A stretch of DNA of 64,000 bases. It comes from Teichococcus wenyumeiae. Lineage in GTDB: Bacteria > Pseudomonadota > Alphaproteobacteria > Acetobacterales > Acetobacteraceae. The DNA is taken from NCBI RefSeq assembly GCF_003696345.1, contig NZ_RFLX01000004.1, forward strand, positions 62,001 to 126,000, in the 5' to 3' direction. A program made the translations under genes and the position numbers. Below the pieces are notes generated by a model. That model was not told the DNA's origin. It saw only the letters and a list, made by a program, of their open reading frames with translations, and ran no database searches. Below, in pieces: positions 36,051 to 45,477 of this stretch (its first letter is position 1; each line of letters begins with the position of its first letter).

Positions 36051-37022
36051 ATGCCATTCCATCGACGTGGCCTGCTGCTGGGCGGGCTGGCCCTGCCCTT
36101 CATCTCACGCGCCTCTCGGGCGCAAGCCAACTGGCCGGCCCGGACCGTGCATGTCACCGTTCCCTATTCCCCTGGCGGTGGCACCGATGTCTTCGCGCGC
36201 CTGCTGGCGGAAGGGCTGCGCAGCGTGGTGGGCCAGAGCCTGGTGGTCGAGAACCGGGTGGGCGGCAATGGCGTCATCGGCTCGCAGCAGGTCTCGCGGG
36301 CCGATGCGGACGGGTATTCCCTGGCAGTGGTCACGAATACCCACACCATGAACAAATACGCGATGCAGGCCGTGCCCTTCGATCCGGTAACGGACTTCAC
36401 GCCTATCAGCCTGCTGTCGAGCTTCCCCATGGTCATCGCCGCCTCGGCCAGCGCGCCCTACAAGGACGTGGCCGGGCTCATCGCCTACGCCAAGGCGCAT
36501 CCTGGCGAGATCAGCTTCGGCAGCTCGGAGGCCTCCACCTCCTATGGCGGCAATGAATTCGCCCGGCTGGCCGGCATCAAGATCGAGGAAGTGGCCTATC
36601 GCGGCGGCGCGCCGTTGATGAACGACATCGTTGCCGGCAACCTGCCCCTGGGCTGGACCAGCATTCTCTCCGCAGGCCCTTATTTCAGGAATGACCGGGT
36701 GCGCATCCTGGCGGTCACCTCCGCCAGCCGCTCGCCGCTGCAGCCCGAGATCCCCACCGCGGCCGAGGCCGGGCTGCCGGGCTATGGCTTCGCCGGCTGG
36801 TACGGCATGCTTGGCCCTGTGGGCATGAAGCCGGACACGGCGGAAGCCATTCATGCCGCCAATCTCAAGGCGGTGGCCCTGCCTCAGTACCGGCAGCGCT
36901 TCACCGAGCTGGGCGCCGATCTCAAGATGCTGGGGCCACAGGATTTTGCTGCCTATCTGCGGCAGGAGGACAGCCGCTGGGCCGAGGCTTCGAAGGCCGG
37001 GCTGATCAAGCCTTTGCAGTAA
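36051..37022 (+). CDS. Tripartite tricarboxylate transporter substrate-binding protein (Bug/TctC family)
   Basis: The 323-aa protein has a signal peptide (HRRGLLLGGLALPF, cleavage near SRAQA) and the Bug family hallmarks VHVTVPYSPGGGTDVFARLLA near residues 33-53 and VVENRVGGNGVIGSQQV near 65-81. Such proteins bind small acids in the periplasm; many have no partner membrane genes nearby, as here. The ATG follows the icd terminator by about 110 nt, so it forms its own unit. Confidence 0.88.
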   Translation: MPFHRRGLLLGGLALPFISRASRAQANWPARTVHVTVPYSPGGGTDVFARLLAEGLRSVVGQSLVVENRVGGNGVIGSQQVSRADADGYSLAVVTNTHTMNKYAMQAVPFDPVTDFTPISLLSSFPMVIAASASAPYKDVAGLIAYAKAHPGEISFGSSEASTSYGGNEFARLAGIKIEEVAYRGGAPLMNDIVAGNLPLGWTSILSAGPYFRNDRVRILAVTSASRSPLQPEIPTAAEAGLPGYGFAGWYGMLGPVGMKPDTAEAIHAANLKAVALPQYRQRFTELGADLKMLGPQDFAAYLRQEDSRWAEASKAGLIKPLQ

Positions 37023-37094
37023 TGGTTGCCTGCCGCGCGGCCCGTGTCGCGCGGCGTCTCACGGACCTAGTGCCGGCTGGGCGGCCGGCGTGAT

Positions 37095-37802
37095 ATGCGC
37101 AGCGGCATGGACCTGCCGCTGACGCTCCTCGACTGCATTGCCCTCGCTCTGTTTGCCCTGTGCTGGGCCGGCTACGCCGCCGTGGTGGACCGCGTGCCCT
37201 CCATCCATGCCCGCAGCGTCATCGCCGCCATGGATGAGCACCGGCGGCGCTGGATGCGCATGGCGCTGCTGCGGGAAAACCGGATCTCCGACATCAGCAT
37301 CATCGGCAACCTGATGACCAGCACCTCCTTCCTGGCCAATACCAGCATCTTCATCCTGGGCGGGCTGGTAGCGCTGCTGGGCGCGCCGGAGATCGGCCAG
37401 AGGGTCTTTGGCGCGGTGCCCTTCGCCGCCGTGCCGGAAAGCACCGTGGCCTGGGAAGTGAGGCTCTTCCTGCTGATCTTCATCTTCGTCCGCGCCTTCT
37501 TCGAGCTGACCTGGGCCCTGCGGCAGTTCAACTACGCCAGCACCTGCATCGGCGCGCTGGGGACGGGCCCAGAGTGGACGGCCCAGGCCGATGTGGCAGC
37601 GCAGGTGGCCAACCGGGGCGCGCGGCACTTCAACACGGGGCTGAGGGCCTATTACTTCGGCCTTGCCGCCCTGGCCTGGATTGTTCATCCGGTGGCGCTG
37701 ATGCTGAGCAGCCTCTTGGTTTTGTCCGAGCTGCACCGGCGCGAGTTCCGCTCGGTGGTACGCGATGCACTGCTGATCCAGGCGCCGCCAAGCGGCCCCT
37801 GA
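37095..37802 (+). CDS. DUF599 family membrane protein
   Basis: The 235-aa protein has four hydrophobic segments (about residues 8-28, 68-92, 118-138 and 190-212) and the DUF599 pattern VPSIHARSVIAAMDEHRRRW with LRENRISDISIIGNL. Function is unknown. ATG 37095 and ATG 37107 are both possible starts. It lies between two orphan solute-binding protein genes, 72 nt after the first and 139 nt before the second, with nothing to tie it to either. Confidence 0.82.
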   Translation: MRSGMDLPLTLLDCIALALFALCWAGYAAVVDRVPSIHARSVIAAMDEHRRRWMRMALLRENRISDISIIGNLMTSTSFLANTSIFILGGLVALLGAPEIGQRVFGAVPFAAVPESTVAWEVRLFLLIFIFVRAFFELTWALRQFNYASTCIGALGTGPEWTAQADVAAQVANRGARHFNTGLRAYYFGLAALAWIVHPVALMLSSLLVLSELHRREFRSVVRDALLIQAPPSGP

Positions 37803-37941
37803 TCAAGGCAAAGGCAGGCCTCCCACGGCCTTTGCACAGCCTATGGGCAGCCAACCTGCGGTTGCCTGATTCTGTGCCCGGCGCCTCCTTGACGCTCCGG
37901 CCCTGCCCGCCTTCTCTGGCGCAAACGGAGGCCATTCAGCC

Positions 37942-38958
37942 ATGCAACGTCGCCATCTGATGATCGCCGCCGGTGCGGCGCTTGCCATGCCGGCCATTCG
38001 GCCCGCCAGCGCGCAGGGCAAGCCTGTCCGCTTCGCGCTGGACTGGGCGCTGCAGGGCAACCACGCCATGTGGGTCCTGGCCGACGACAAGGGCATCTTT
38101 CGCGACAACGGCCTTTCCGTGAAGATCGACCGTGGCTTCGGCTCGGGCGACACGGCGGTGAAGGTGGCCTCCGGCGCCTATGACCTCGGCTTCACCGACA
38201 TCAGCACAGCGGTGAAGCTCAATGCCGATAACCCGGACAAGCGCCTGGTTTCCATCTACCAGGTCTTTGACCGCACGGCCGCGGCACTGATCACGCTGAA
38301 GGGGCGCGGCATCAACAGCCCCAAGGACGTGGCCGGCAAGAAGGTCGGCGCGCCGGAAGGCGAAGGCAGCCGCATGATCTTCCCGGCCTTTGCCAAGGCC
38401 GCCGGCGTCGAGGCCGACAAGATCAAGTGGACCAGCATGGCCGCCAATTTGCGCGACACCATGCTGGCGCAGGGGCAGGTGGATGCGGTCACGGGCTTTC
38501 TCTTCACCACCCACTTCAACCTCGTGGGCATCGGCATCCCGGAGGACAATATCCTTGCCTGGCCCTATGCCGAGAATGGCCTCGACCTTTATGGCAGCGC
38601 CGTGGTGGCCCGCGCCGACTGGCTGGAGAAGAACCCGCAGATTGCCTCCGCCTTCGTGAAATCCTCCATTCTCGGCCTGCGTGCGCTGCTGGCGGATATC
38701 CCTGGCGGCATGGCGGCCATCAAGAAGCGCGAGGCTCTGTTTGACGAGGCGCTGGAAGCCCGCCGCTTCGCCATGACACGGGACCGCTCCATCCTGACGC
38801 CGAACGTGAAGCAGAACGGCTTCGGCTATCTGGACATGACCCGCGCGGAAACGCTGATCCGCGTCAATGCCGAGGCTTACGGCGTGTCCAACCCGCCAAG
38901 CGTCGCCAGCATGTTCACCAGCGACTTCCTGCCACCCGTGGCCGAACGGCAGGTCTGA
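37942..38958 (+). CDS. ABC transporter substrate-binding protein, NMT1/ThiY-like
   Basis: The 338-aa protein has a signal peptide (MQRRHLMIAAGAALAMPA, cleavage near PASAQ) and the NMT1/SsuA-like pattern VRFALDWALQGNHAMWVLADDKGIF near residues 31-55 with GFGSGDTAVKVASGAYDLGF. Such proteins bind pyrimidine precursors, aliphatic sulfonates or nitriles. GGAGG precedes the ATG. No permease or ATPase gene is adjacent. Confidence 0.85.
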   Translation: MQRRHLMIAAGAALAMPAIRPASAQGKPVRFALDWALQGNHAMWVLADDKGIFRDNGLSVKIDRGFGSGDTAVKVASGAYDLGFTDISTAVKLNADNPDKRLVSIYQVFDRTAAALITLKGRGINSPKDVAGKKVGAPEGEGSRMIFPAFAKAAGVEADKIKWTSMAANLRDTMLAQGQVDAVTGFLFTTHFNLVGIGIPEDNILAWPYAENGLDLYGSAVVARADWLEKNPQIASAFVKSSILGLRALLADIPGGMAAIKKREALFDEALEARRFAMTRDRSILTPNVKQNGFGYLDMTRAETLIRVNAEAYGVSNPPSVASMFTSDFLPPVAERQV

Positions 38959-39028
38959 CCCGCGCCGGGCGGCCGCAACCTTGGACAGGGCGGCCCCCTT
39001 CTCCCATATCTGATGGGGGAGATGGATC

Positions 39029-39571
39029 ATGAAGCGCTTCGCAACGGCCCTCGTACTGTGTTCAGTGGCGGGCCTCGCCCAGGCCGCACCGCTGCGCGAC
39101 GGCGCGACCGGACTCACTGTCGATCCGCCGGCCGGCTACATCGCGCGGGCGGAGGCGCCGGATAAACAGCATGCCGCCACCTTCTCCGTGAAGCGCCCTA
39201 GCGAGACGGCCACCGGTTGTCAGGTCGGCTTCACGCGGGTGCCAGGCAATGCCCGTCGGTCCCAGCCCGAGATCAATGCGATGATCCGCAGCCCGGCCGG
39301 ACAGGAGGCCGGGCGCGCCGCCCTGGCCTCCGTCTACAATGTCACTGAGGCTGCCACGGTGCAGCTCGGCGATGTCAGTGCCCTGCTCTTCCTGGCCAAC
39401 TTCAAGCCGCACCGGAAGCTGCCGCCGGAGGCACAGAATATCCGCACGCTCTTCGCCATTCTCGAAACGCCGCGCGGCCGCACCAGCATCGTCTGCACGG
39501 CGCAGAGTGGAGAATTCGCCAGCCGCCGCCCGGAATTTGAGGCCGTGGTGCGCGGCACGACCCCTCCCTGA
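39029..39571 (+). CDS. Hypothetical periplasmic protein with signal peptide
   Basis: The 180-aa protein starts MKRFATALVLCSVAGLAQA, a clear Sec signal with cleavage after AQA, and then a soluble domain with two cysteines (near residues 64 and 158) that could form a disulfide. I do not recognise the family. GGGGGAGATGG precedes the ATG. A weak 5-bp hairpin (39562-39576) overlaps its stop and may help end transcription before the convergent ATPase gene. Confidence 0.7.
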   Translation: MKRFATALVLCSVAGLAQAAPLRDGATGLTVDPPAGYIARAEAPDKQHAATFSVKRPSETATGCQVGFTRVPGNARRSQPEINAMIRSPAGQEAGRAALASVYNVTEAATVQLGDVSALLFLANFKPHRKLPPEAQNIRTLFAILETPRGRTSIVCTAQSGEFASRRPEFEAVVRGTTPP

Positions 39572-39597
39572 GAGGGAAGTGAATTGGCAGAACAGTT

Positions 39598-41079
39598 TCA
39601 AGTGGCGTTAGGGTCGCCCGGCGCGGTTTCCCAGCCCAGCTCCACCAGCGCCACGATGCGGCGCCCGGCGGCATCGGGGCGGCAGACGATGGCGCCCTGC
39701 TCTTCCATATAGGAGAGCAGCCGCCGCGCCCGGCCCACGGAACGCGTGCCATAGGCCTGGGCGATGACACCATCCGAAGGGCAAGGAGACCGCTCCAGCG
39801 CCGCGCGGCCCAGCAGCAGGAAGACACCCTGCACATCCTCAGGCAGGGCAGCCGCGCGGGCCTGGATCTGCTGCCACTCCTCGCCCTCGGCGGCTTCGGC
39901 GCTGATGCCGGCGCGGGCCACCGCCAGCATGCGGCGGAAGGCGGGGATCTCGGGCGGCTTGCCGGGCACCGCATGGATGCGCAGCCGCACCAGGAAGTCC
40001 TGGTACAGCACGGAGACGTTGCGGAAGGCTGCCTCGGGCTCCGCCAGGATCTGCCGCAGGATCTTCTCGAGCTGCGCCTTGCGGGCGGCGAGTTCCTCTG
40101 CCGTGGCCGCAGGCTCGGCGCGGACCTGCGGCGCCGCCGGTCGCGCCTGTGCCAGTTGCGCCAGGATATCCGGCGGCGGCGCAGCCGGGGCACGGCGCGG
40201 CAGTGGGCGGATCGGGTCAGGCGCGGATGCCGCGCTCATCACCAGCTCGCGCGCCTCTTCCGGCGCCGTCTGCGGCAGCGGCACCAGGGATGGGTTTGTG
40301 CCGCGGGATTCCGTCTCCACCGCGCCGATGCGGATCGGCAGGGGGCGGCGGGAAAGTGCCGGACCCAGCGCCACGAAGCTGCCGCGCGGCAGGTCGCGGA
40401 ACATCTCGGCCTGCCGCCGCTCCATGCCCAGCAGGTCGGCGGCGCGGGCCATGTCGATGTCCAGGAAGGTGCGGCCCATCAGGAAGTTGGAGGCCTCGGC
40501 GGCGACATTCTTGGCCAGCTTCGCCAGCCGCTGCGTGGCGATGATGCCGGCCAGCCCGCGCTTGCGGCCGCGCGACATCAGATTGGCCATGGCGCCCAGG
40601 GAGGCCCGGCGGGCTTCATCCGAAACCTCGCCGGCGGCGGCGGGCGCGAAGAGCTGCGCCTCGTCCACCACCACCAGCATGGGGGCCCAGAAGTCGCGGT
40701 CGGCATCGAAGAGGCCACCGAGGAAAGCCGCGGCGTGGCGCATCTGCCCGTCGGCATCCAGGCCTTCCAGGTTCAGCACCACGGAAACCCGGTGCGCGCG
40801 GGCCTTGTCGGCGGCGCGCTGCAAGGCGGCCTCGGTATGCTCGGCGGCATCGATGACCAGATGGCCGAAGCGGTCGGCCAGGGTGACGAAATCCCCCTCC
40901 GGGTCGATCACCGCCTGCTGCACCCAGGGGGCGGACTGCTCCAGCAGGCGGCGCAGCAGATGGGACTTGCCGGAGCCCGAATTGCCCTGCACCAGCAGGC
41001 GCGTGGCCAACAGCTCCTCCAGGTCCAGCGTGGCGGGCTGGCCGCTGCTGGTGGTGCCCATCTCGATGCCGACTGTCAT
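39598..41079 (-). CDS. HerA/DUF853-like ATP-binding protein
   Basis: The 493-aa protein is a HerA/FtsK-superfamily P-loop ATPase: Walker A GNSGSGKS at 32-39, a Walker B MLVVVDEAQLFAP near 134-146, and SRGRKRGLAGIIATQR near 170-185, an arginine-rich sensor region. The C-terminal half (after about 300) has a Pro-rich linker and then a possible winged-helix region. The family pumps or translocates DNA or removes proteins from it; the role here is unknown. GGAGACGG precedes the ATG. No nuclease gene (NurA or Sir2) is adjacent. Confidence 0.8.
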   Translation of the reverse strand: MTVGIEMGTTSSGQPATLDLEELLATRLLVQGNSGSGKSHLLRRLLEQSAPWVQQAVIDPEGDFVTLADRFGHLVIDAAEHTEAALQRAADKARAHRVSVVLNLEGLDADGQMRHAAAFLGGLFDADRDFWAPMLVVVDEAQLFAPAAAGEVSDEARRASLGAMANLMSRGRKRGLAGIIATQRLAKLAKNVAAEASNFLMGRTFLDIDMARAADLLGMERRQAEMFRDLPRGSFVALGPALSRRPLPIRIGAVETESRGTNPSLVPLPQTAPEEARELVMSAASAPDPIRPLPRRAPAAPPPDILAQLAQARPAAPQVRAEPAATAEELAARKAQLEKILRQILAEPEAAFRNVSVLYQDFLVRLRIHAVPGKPPEIPAFRRMLAVARAGISAEAAEGEEWQQIQARAAALPEDVQGVFLLLGRAALERSPCPSDGVIAQAYGTRSVGRARRLLSYMEEQGAIVCRPDAAGRRIVALVELGWETAPGDPNAT

Positions 41080-41164
41080 TCCCGTCTCCGTTGCGCGGGG
41101 TGCGGTATAGCGGCGCATGGTGGGGCTTGCCATTCACACCGTCCCCCGGTGCATGCTGTCTGCC

Positions 41165-42652
41165 ATGAACCGCCAGCTCATCTCCGGCGCCCGGGTGCTG
41201 ACACCCGACGCCACCGAAGCCCCCCTCGCCGCCATCCTGATCGAGGAAGACCGCATCGCCGCCATCCTGCCGCCGGATGCGGTGGTGGAAGATGCCAGGC
41301 GCCACGATGCCTCCGGCCGCCTTGTGATCCCAGGCCTGGTGAATGGCCATACCCATGGGCATGGCGGCCTCGCCAAGGGTGCCGGCGACAAGTGGGACCT
41401 GCCGCTGCTGCTGGCGCATGCGCCCTGGGTCGGCGGCGGGCGCGGCCTGGTGGAGAAGCGGCTTTCCACCACCCTGACGGCGGTCGAGATGCTGAAGAAG
41501 GGCTGCACCGCGGCCTTCGACCTTTCCGCCGAATTTCCAGGCCCGACGCAGGAAGGGCTGGATGCCATGGCGGAGGCCTATATTGCGGTGGGGCTACGTG
41601 CCGTGCTGGCACCCATGATCGCCGACCGCAGCTTCTTCCAGGCGACGCCCGGCCTGGTCGAAGCCCTACCGGAAAGCCATAGGGAGCGTGCCGCCACCAT
41701 GCGGATGGCGGATGGCGCCGCCACCCTGGCCACGGTGGATGCCGCCGCGCGGAACTGGCGGCACGGTGCATCGGGCATCGCGCTCGGCATCGGGCCAACC
41801 ATCCCGCTGCATTGCTCGGACGAGTTCATGCGCGGCTGCCAGCGGCTGGCCGATGAGCATGGGCTGCGGATGCAGACCCATGTTTCCGAAGCGCGCTATC
41901 AGGCTGCCGGGGGCGAGGTGATGTATGGCTCCACCCTGCTGGCCCATATGGACCGGCTGGGGCTGGTGACCCCGCGCTTCAGCGTCGCGCATGGCGTCTG
42001 GCTGACGCCTCAGGATTTGGAACTGCTCGCCGCGCGCGGCGCCGGCCTGTCCCATAATCCCGGCGCCAATATGCGCCTGGCCTCCGGCATCGCGCCGGCA
42101 CGGGCAGCGATCCGGGCCGGCGTCCGGGTGGGACTTGGCACCGATGGTTCCTCCTCCTCGGACAACCAGAATATGTTCGAGTCCATGCGGCTTGCGGCCT
42201 TCGCCTCCCGCCTCTGGGACGGTGCCGAGGAAGATGACTGGCTTGGCACGGCGGAGACGGTGCGGCTGGCAACGGAAGGCTCCGCCGCCATTCTGGGGCT
42301 CGAAGCCGGCAGCATCGCCCCTGGCAAGCTGGCGGATCTGGTCTTCCTCGACCTGGACCACATCAACTGGCTGCCCCTGAACAATGCCGCGAACCAGCTT
42401 GTCTGGACGGAGGATGGCAGCGCGGTGCGGGATGTCATGATCGGCGGCGCGTGGAAGCTGCGCGAGGGCCGTGTGCTGGGGCTTGATGAGGCCAGATTGG
42501 CCGCCGATGCGCGTGCCGCCGCCGTCCGCCTGGCCGAGGCGACCAGCGAGAGCCGGGCCTGGTGCGAAGCCACCGCCCCGCATGTCGCCTGCCATTGCCG
42601 CGCCTTGGCCGGGCGCTTCACCCAGGTCCGCCGGCTGCTGCGCGCCGACTAG
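41165..42652 (+). CDS. Amidohydrolase family protein, 8-oxoguanine deaminase/TrzA-like
   Basis: The 495-aa protein is a metal-dependent hydrolase of the TrzA/SsnA type: HTH at 62-64 in NGHTHGHGG, HVSEA, AHGVWL and GLGTDGSSSSDNQNMFESM. It should deaminate or dechlorinate a purine-like or triazine-like ring; 8-oxoguanine deaminase is a close possibility. In-frame ATGs at 41117 and 41153 lie upstream; 41165 fits best. It begins 85 nt from the divergent HerA-like gene. Confidence 0.8.
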   Translation: MNRQLISGARVLTPDATEAPLAAILIEEDRIAAILPPDAVVEDARRHDASGRLVIPGLVNGHTHGHGGLAKGAGDKWDLPLLLAHAPWVGGGRGLVEKRLSTTLTAVEMLKKGCTAAFDLSAEFPGPTQEGLDAMAEAYIAVGLRAVLAPMIADRSFFQATPGLVEALPESHRERAATMRMADGAATLATVDAAARNWRHGASGIALGIGPTIPLHCSDEFMRGCQRLADEHGLRMQTHVSEARYQAAGGEVMYGSTLLAHMDRLGLVTPRFSVAHGVWLTPQDLELLAARGAGLSHNPGANMRLASGIAPARAAIRAGVRVGLGTDGSSSSDNQNMFESMRLAAFASRLWDGAEEDDWLGTAETVRLATEGSAAILGLEAGSIAPGKLADLVFLDLDHINWLPLNNAANQLVWTEDGSAVRDVMIGGAWKLREGRVLGLDEARLAADARAAAVRLAEATSESRAWCEATAPHVACHCRALAGRFTQVRRLLRAD

Positions 42653-42960
42653 CGCAGTGCCGCTTCCGCCCGCCGCACGCCCGCCAGCGGCAGGCGGGCG
42701 CGCCCCACCACCTGGTCCTTCACCACCACCAGCCAGCGGTTGTCGGGAACAGGCGGGCGGAGCTCCACCACCCTCGCCTCGTCATCCAGCGCTACGGCGT
42801 GGCGCAGGCGCCAGCGGAACCAGACGGGCCCCTGAACGCGAACGACGCGGGCGATTGTCTCGCCCGCGTCGTTGCAACCGATCCATTCCAGCGCCGAGGG
42901 GGGATGACCCTCCCCGGCTGCCGGGTCTTCGATGCGGCCTCGCTGCCAGCGGAGCCGCAT
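42649..42960 (-). CDS. Small hypothetical protein downstream of fusA
   Basis: The 103-aa Arg- and Val-rich protein starts at 42960, 8 nt after the fusA stop, with GAGG upstream, and its end overlaps the amidohydrolase gene by 4 nt. This spacing fits a real coupled gene. I recognise no family. It fills what would otherwise be a 316-nt gap. Confidence 0.55.
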   Translation of the reverse strand: MRLRWQRGRIEDPAAGEGHPPSALEWIGCNDAGETIARVVRVQGPVWFRWRLRHAVALDDEARVVELRPPVPDNRWLVVVKDQVVGRARLPLAGVRRAEAALR

Positions 42961-42968
42961 CCGGCGCC

Positions 42969-45050
42969 TCAGGCGCTCTGCTTCATGATCTCGTCCGCGA
43001 CGTTGCGCGGCACCGGATCGTAGTGGTGGAACTGCATGGAGAAGGACGCACGGCCCTTCGTCATGCCACGCAGGTTGGAAATGTAGCCGAACATCTCCTT
43101 CAGCGGCACGTGAGCGCGGACGATGACCGAAGTGCCGGCCATGTCCTGACTCTGGATGATGCCGCGGCGGCGGTTGAGGTCGCCCACGACGTCACCGACG
43201 TGATCCTGCGGCGTGGTCACTTCCACGTCCATGATCGGCTCCAGGATCACCGGGCCAGCCTTCTTCATGCCCTCGCGGAAGCAGGCCTTGGCGGCGATTT
43301 CGAAGGCCAGGGCGCTGGAGTCCACGTCGTGGTACTTGCCGTCCACCAGGGAGAACTTGAAGTCCACCGTGGGGAAGCCGGCCAGCACGCCCGTGTCGGC
43401 CTGCACCTTGATGCCCTTGTCGACAGCCGGGATGTATTCCTTCGGCACCGAACCGCCGACGACGGCATTGACGAACTCGATGCCCTCGTTCCGCTCCTTC
43501 GGCTCGAAGGTGATCTTCACCTCGGCGAACTGACCCGAACCACCCGACTGCTTCTTGTGGGTGTAGGTCTCGGTGTGGGACTTCGTGATCGTCTCACGAT
43601 AGGCCACCTGCGGCGCGCCGATGTTGGCGTCGACGCCATACTCGCGGCGCAGACGGTCGATGATGATCTCGAGGTGCAGCTCGCCCATGCCGGACAGGAT
43701 GGTCTGGCCGGTTTCCTGGTCGGTCTTCAGGCGCAGCGAGGGATCCTCACCGGCCAGCTTCTGCAGGCCGAGCGTCATCTTCTCGACGCCGTCCTTGGAC
43801 TTCGGCTCGACGGAGATGTCGATGACCGGCACCGGGAAGGCCATGCGCTCGAGCACGACAGGGTCTGCCGGGTCGGCCAGGGTGTCACCCGTCAGGGTGT
43901 CCTTCAGGCCCACGATGGCGACGATGTCGCCCGCGAACACTTCCTTCACTTCCTCACGCTTGTCGGCATGCATCTGGAACATGCGGCCGATGCGTTCCTT
44001 GTTGCCCTTGGCCGTGTTCAGGACGGTATCGCCCTGGCGCACGACGCCGGCATAAACGCGGATGAAGGTCAGGTTGCCGTACTTGTCGTTGATCATCTTG
44101 AAGGCGAGCGCGGAGAACGGCGCGGTCTCGCTCACTTCGATGATGCGGCGCGGGGTCGTCTCATCCTGGCCTTCCTCGGGGGCGACCATGATGCCTTCGA
44201 CTTCCACCGGGCTCGGCAGGTAGTCGCAGACGGCGTCCAGCAGCGGCTGCACGCCCTTGTTCTTGAAGGAGGAGCCGCAGACGACGGGGCGGAAGGTGCC
44301 GGCGATCGTGCCCTTCTTGATGCACTTCTTCAGGGTCTCGACGGAAACGTCGCCCTTGTCGAAGTACTCTTCCATCGCCGCGTCGTCGACCGACAGGGCG
44401 GTGTCGAGCAGGATCTGGCGATACTCGGCCGCCTTGTCCTTCAGGTCGTCGGGGATCGGGGCCTCATGGTACTTGGCGCCGAGCTCGTCGCCTTCCCAGA
44501 TCAGGGCCTTCATCTCGACCAGGTCGACGATGCCCTTCAGGTTGTCCTCGATGCCGATCGGCAGCTGCAGGGCGACCCAGTTGATGCCGAGCTTCTCGGT
44601 CAGCGTCTCGGCCGCGCGGTAGAAGTCGGCGCCCGTGCGGTCCAGCTTGTTGATGTAGATGATGCGCGGGACGTTGTAGCGGTCGGCCAGGCGCCAGTTG
44701 GTCTCGGACTGCGGCTGCACGCCGGCCACGCCCTCGATCACGAAGACCGCGCCATCGAGCACGCGCAGCGAGCGGTTCACCTCGATGTTGAAGTCGATGT
44801 GGCCCGGGGTGTCGATGACGTTGATCCGGTGGCCCTTCCACTCGGCCGTCACGGCAGCGGAGGTGATCGTGATGCCACGCTCACGCTCCTGCTCCATGTA
44901 GTCGGTCGTGGTGTTGCCCTCGTGGACCTCACCGATCTTGTGGGACTTGCCGGTGTAGTAAAGAATCCGCTCAGTCGTCGTCGTCTTGCCGGCGTCAATG
45001 TGCGCCGTAATGCCGATATTGCGGATCTTGTTGAGCGGGGTGCGCGCCAC
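42969..45050 (-). CDS. fusA: Translation elongation factor G
   Basis: The 693-aa protein has G1 AHIDAGKTT at residues 16-24, the switch region [18 protein letters not shown]3 DTPGH and G4 NKLD, then domains II-V of EF-G. It drives ribosome translocation. The start is GTG 45050: GGAGG sits six nt before it and the product then begins [14 protein letters not shown], as in the family; an ATG at 45062 would have no ribosome site. The gene is alone, not in an rpsL-rpsG-fusA-tuf operon, which raises the question of a second copy elsewhere. Confidence 0.92.
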   Translation of the reverse strand: MARTPLNKIRNIGITAHIDAGKTTTTERILYYTGKSHKIGEVHEGNTTTDYMEQERERGITITSAAVTAEWKGHRINVIDTPGHIDFNIEVNRSLRVLDGAVFVIEGVAGVQPQSETNWRLADRYNVPRIIYINKLDRTGADFYRAAETLTEKLGINWVALQLPIGIEDNLKGIVDLVEMKALIWEGDELGAKYHEAPIPDDLKDKAAEYRQILLDTALSVDDAAMEEYFDKGDVSVETLKKCIKKGTIAGTFRPVVCGSSFKNKGVQPLLDAVCDYLPSPVEVEGIMVAPEEGQDETTPRRIIEVSETAPFSALAFKMINDKYGNLTFIRVYAGVVRQGDTVLNTAKGNKERIGRMFQMHADKREEVKEVFAGDIVAIVGLKDTLTGDTLADPADPVVLERMAFPVPVIDISVEPKSKDGVEKMTLGLQKLAGEDPSLRLKTDQETGQTILSGMGELHLEIIIDRLRREYGVDANIGAPQVAYRETITKSHTETYTHKKQSGGSGQFAEVKITFEPKERNEGIEFVNAVVGGSVPKEYIPAVDKGIKVQADTGVLAGFPTVDFKFSLVDGKYHDVDSSALAFEIAAKACFREGMKKAGPVILEPIMDVEVTTPQDHVGDVVGDLNRRRGIIQSQDMAGTSVIVRAHVPLKEMFGYISNLRGMTKGRASFSMQFHHYDPVPRNVADEIMKQSA

Positions 45051-45477
45051 GGGGGCCTCCATACGCATCGCGGCGCCAGCCGCGTGAAACATCTCTGCGG
45101 CGCCGACGACGCCGATTTGTAGCACGGCGCGAGCCGCGCGGGAATCACGATGCGGGCCAGCGGCGGTCCTGTGCACCGCGCACTCGCCCGTCCCGTCCGA
45201 ACCCGGTCGCCGCGACCGAAGCACCAGCCCCGCCTGAAGGCAGGGACCGCACGGGCCAGGGGGGAAGCATCCTGGCGCCATCGATGCCGAAACGATCACT
45301 GCGGCCCGTTGATGCCGCGGACCCGCACTGCGAGTCCCTTCGGCACCGGCCGTTGTGGGCGGCAGATGCACCGGATCGGGCTTCATTGCAAGCGGTAAGA
45401 CCAGCCCGCCCCCCTTCTCCACCCCCCGGAACGCAGGACACCGATGTTACATTTCCTGAAACACTACGGTGACCTTG
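45051..45477. other. Divergent intergenic region, fusA / DUF1800
   Basis: This 427-bp stretch separates divergent fusA and the DUF1800 gene. An open minus-strand frame continues from fusA to 45422, but it has no EF-G similarity. I see no convincing promoter, repeat, tRNA or hairpin here. Confidence 0.5.

Noticed and set aside
42471-45122. An 883-codon open plus-strand frame opposite fusA
   Set aside because: It lies antisense to EF-G, whose sequence is conserved throughout. Long antisense frames arise from the strong GC bias at third positions.
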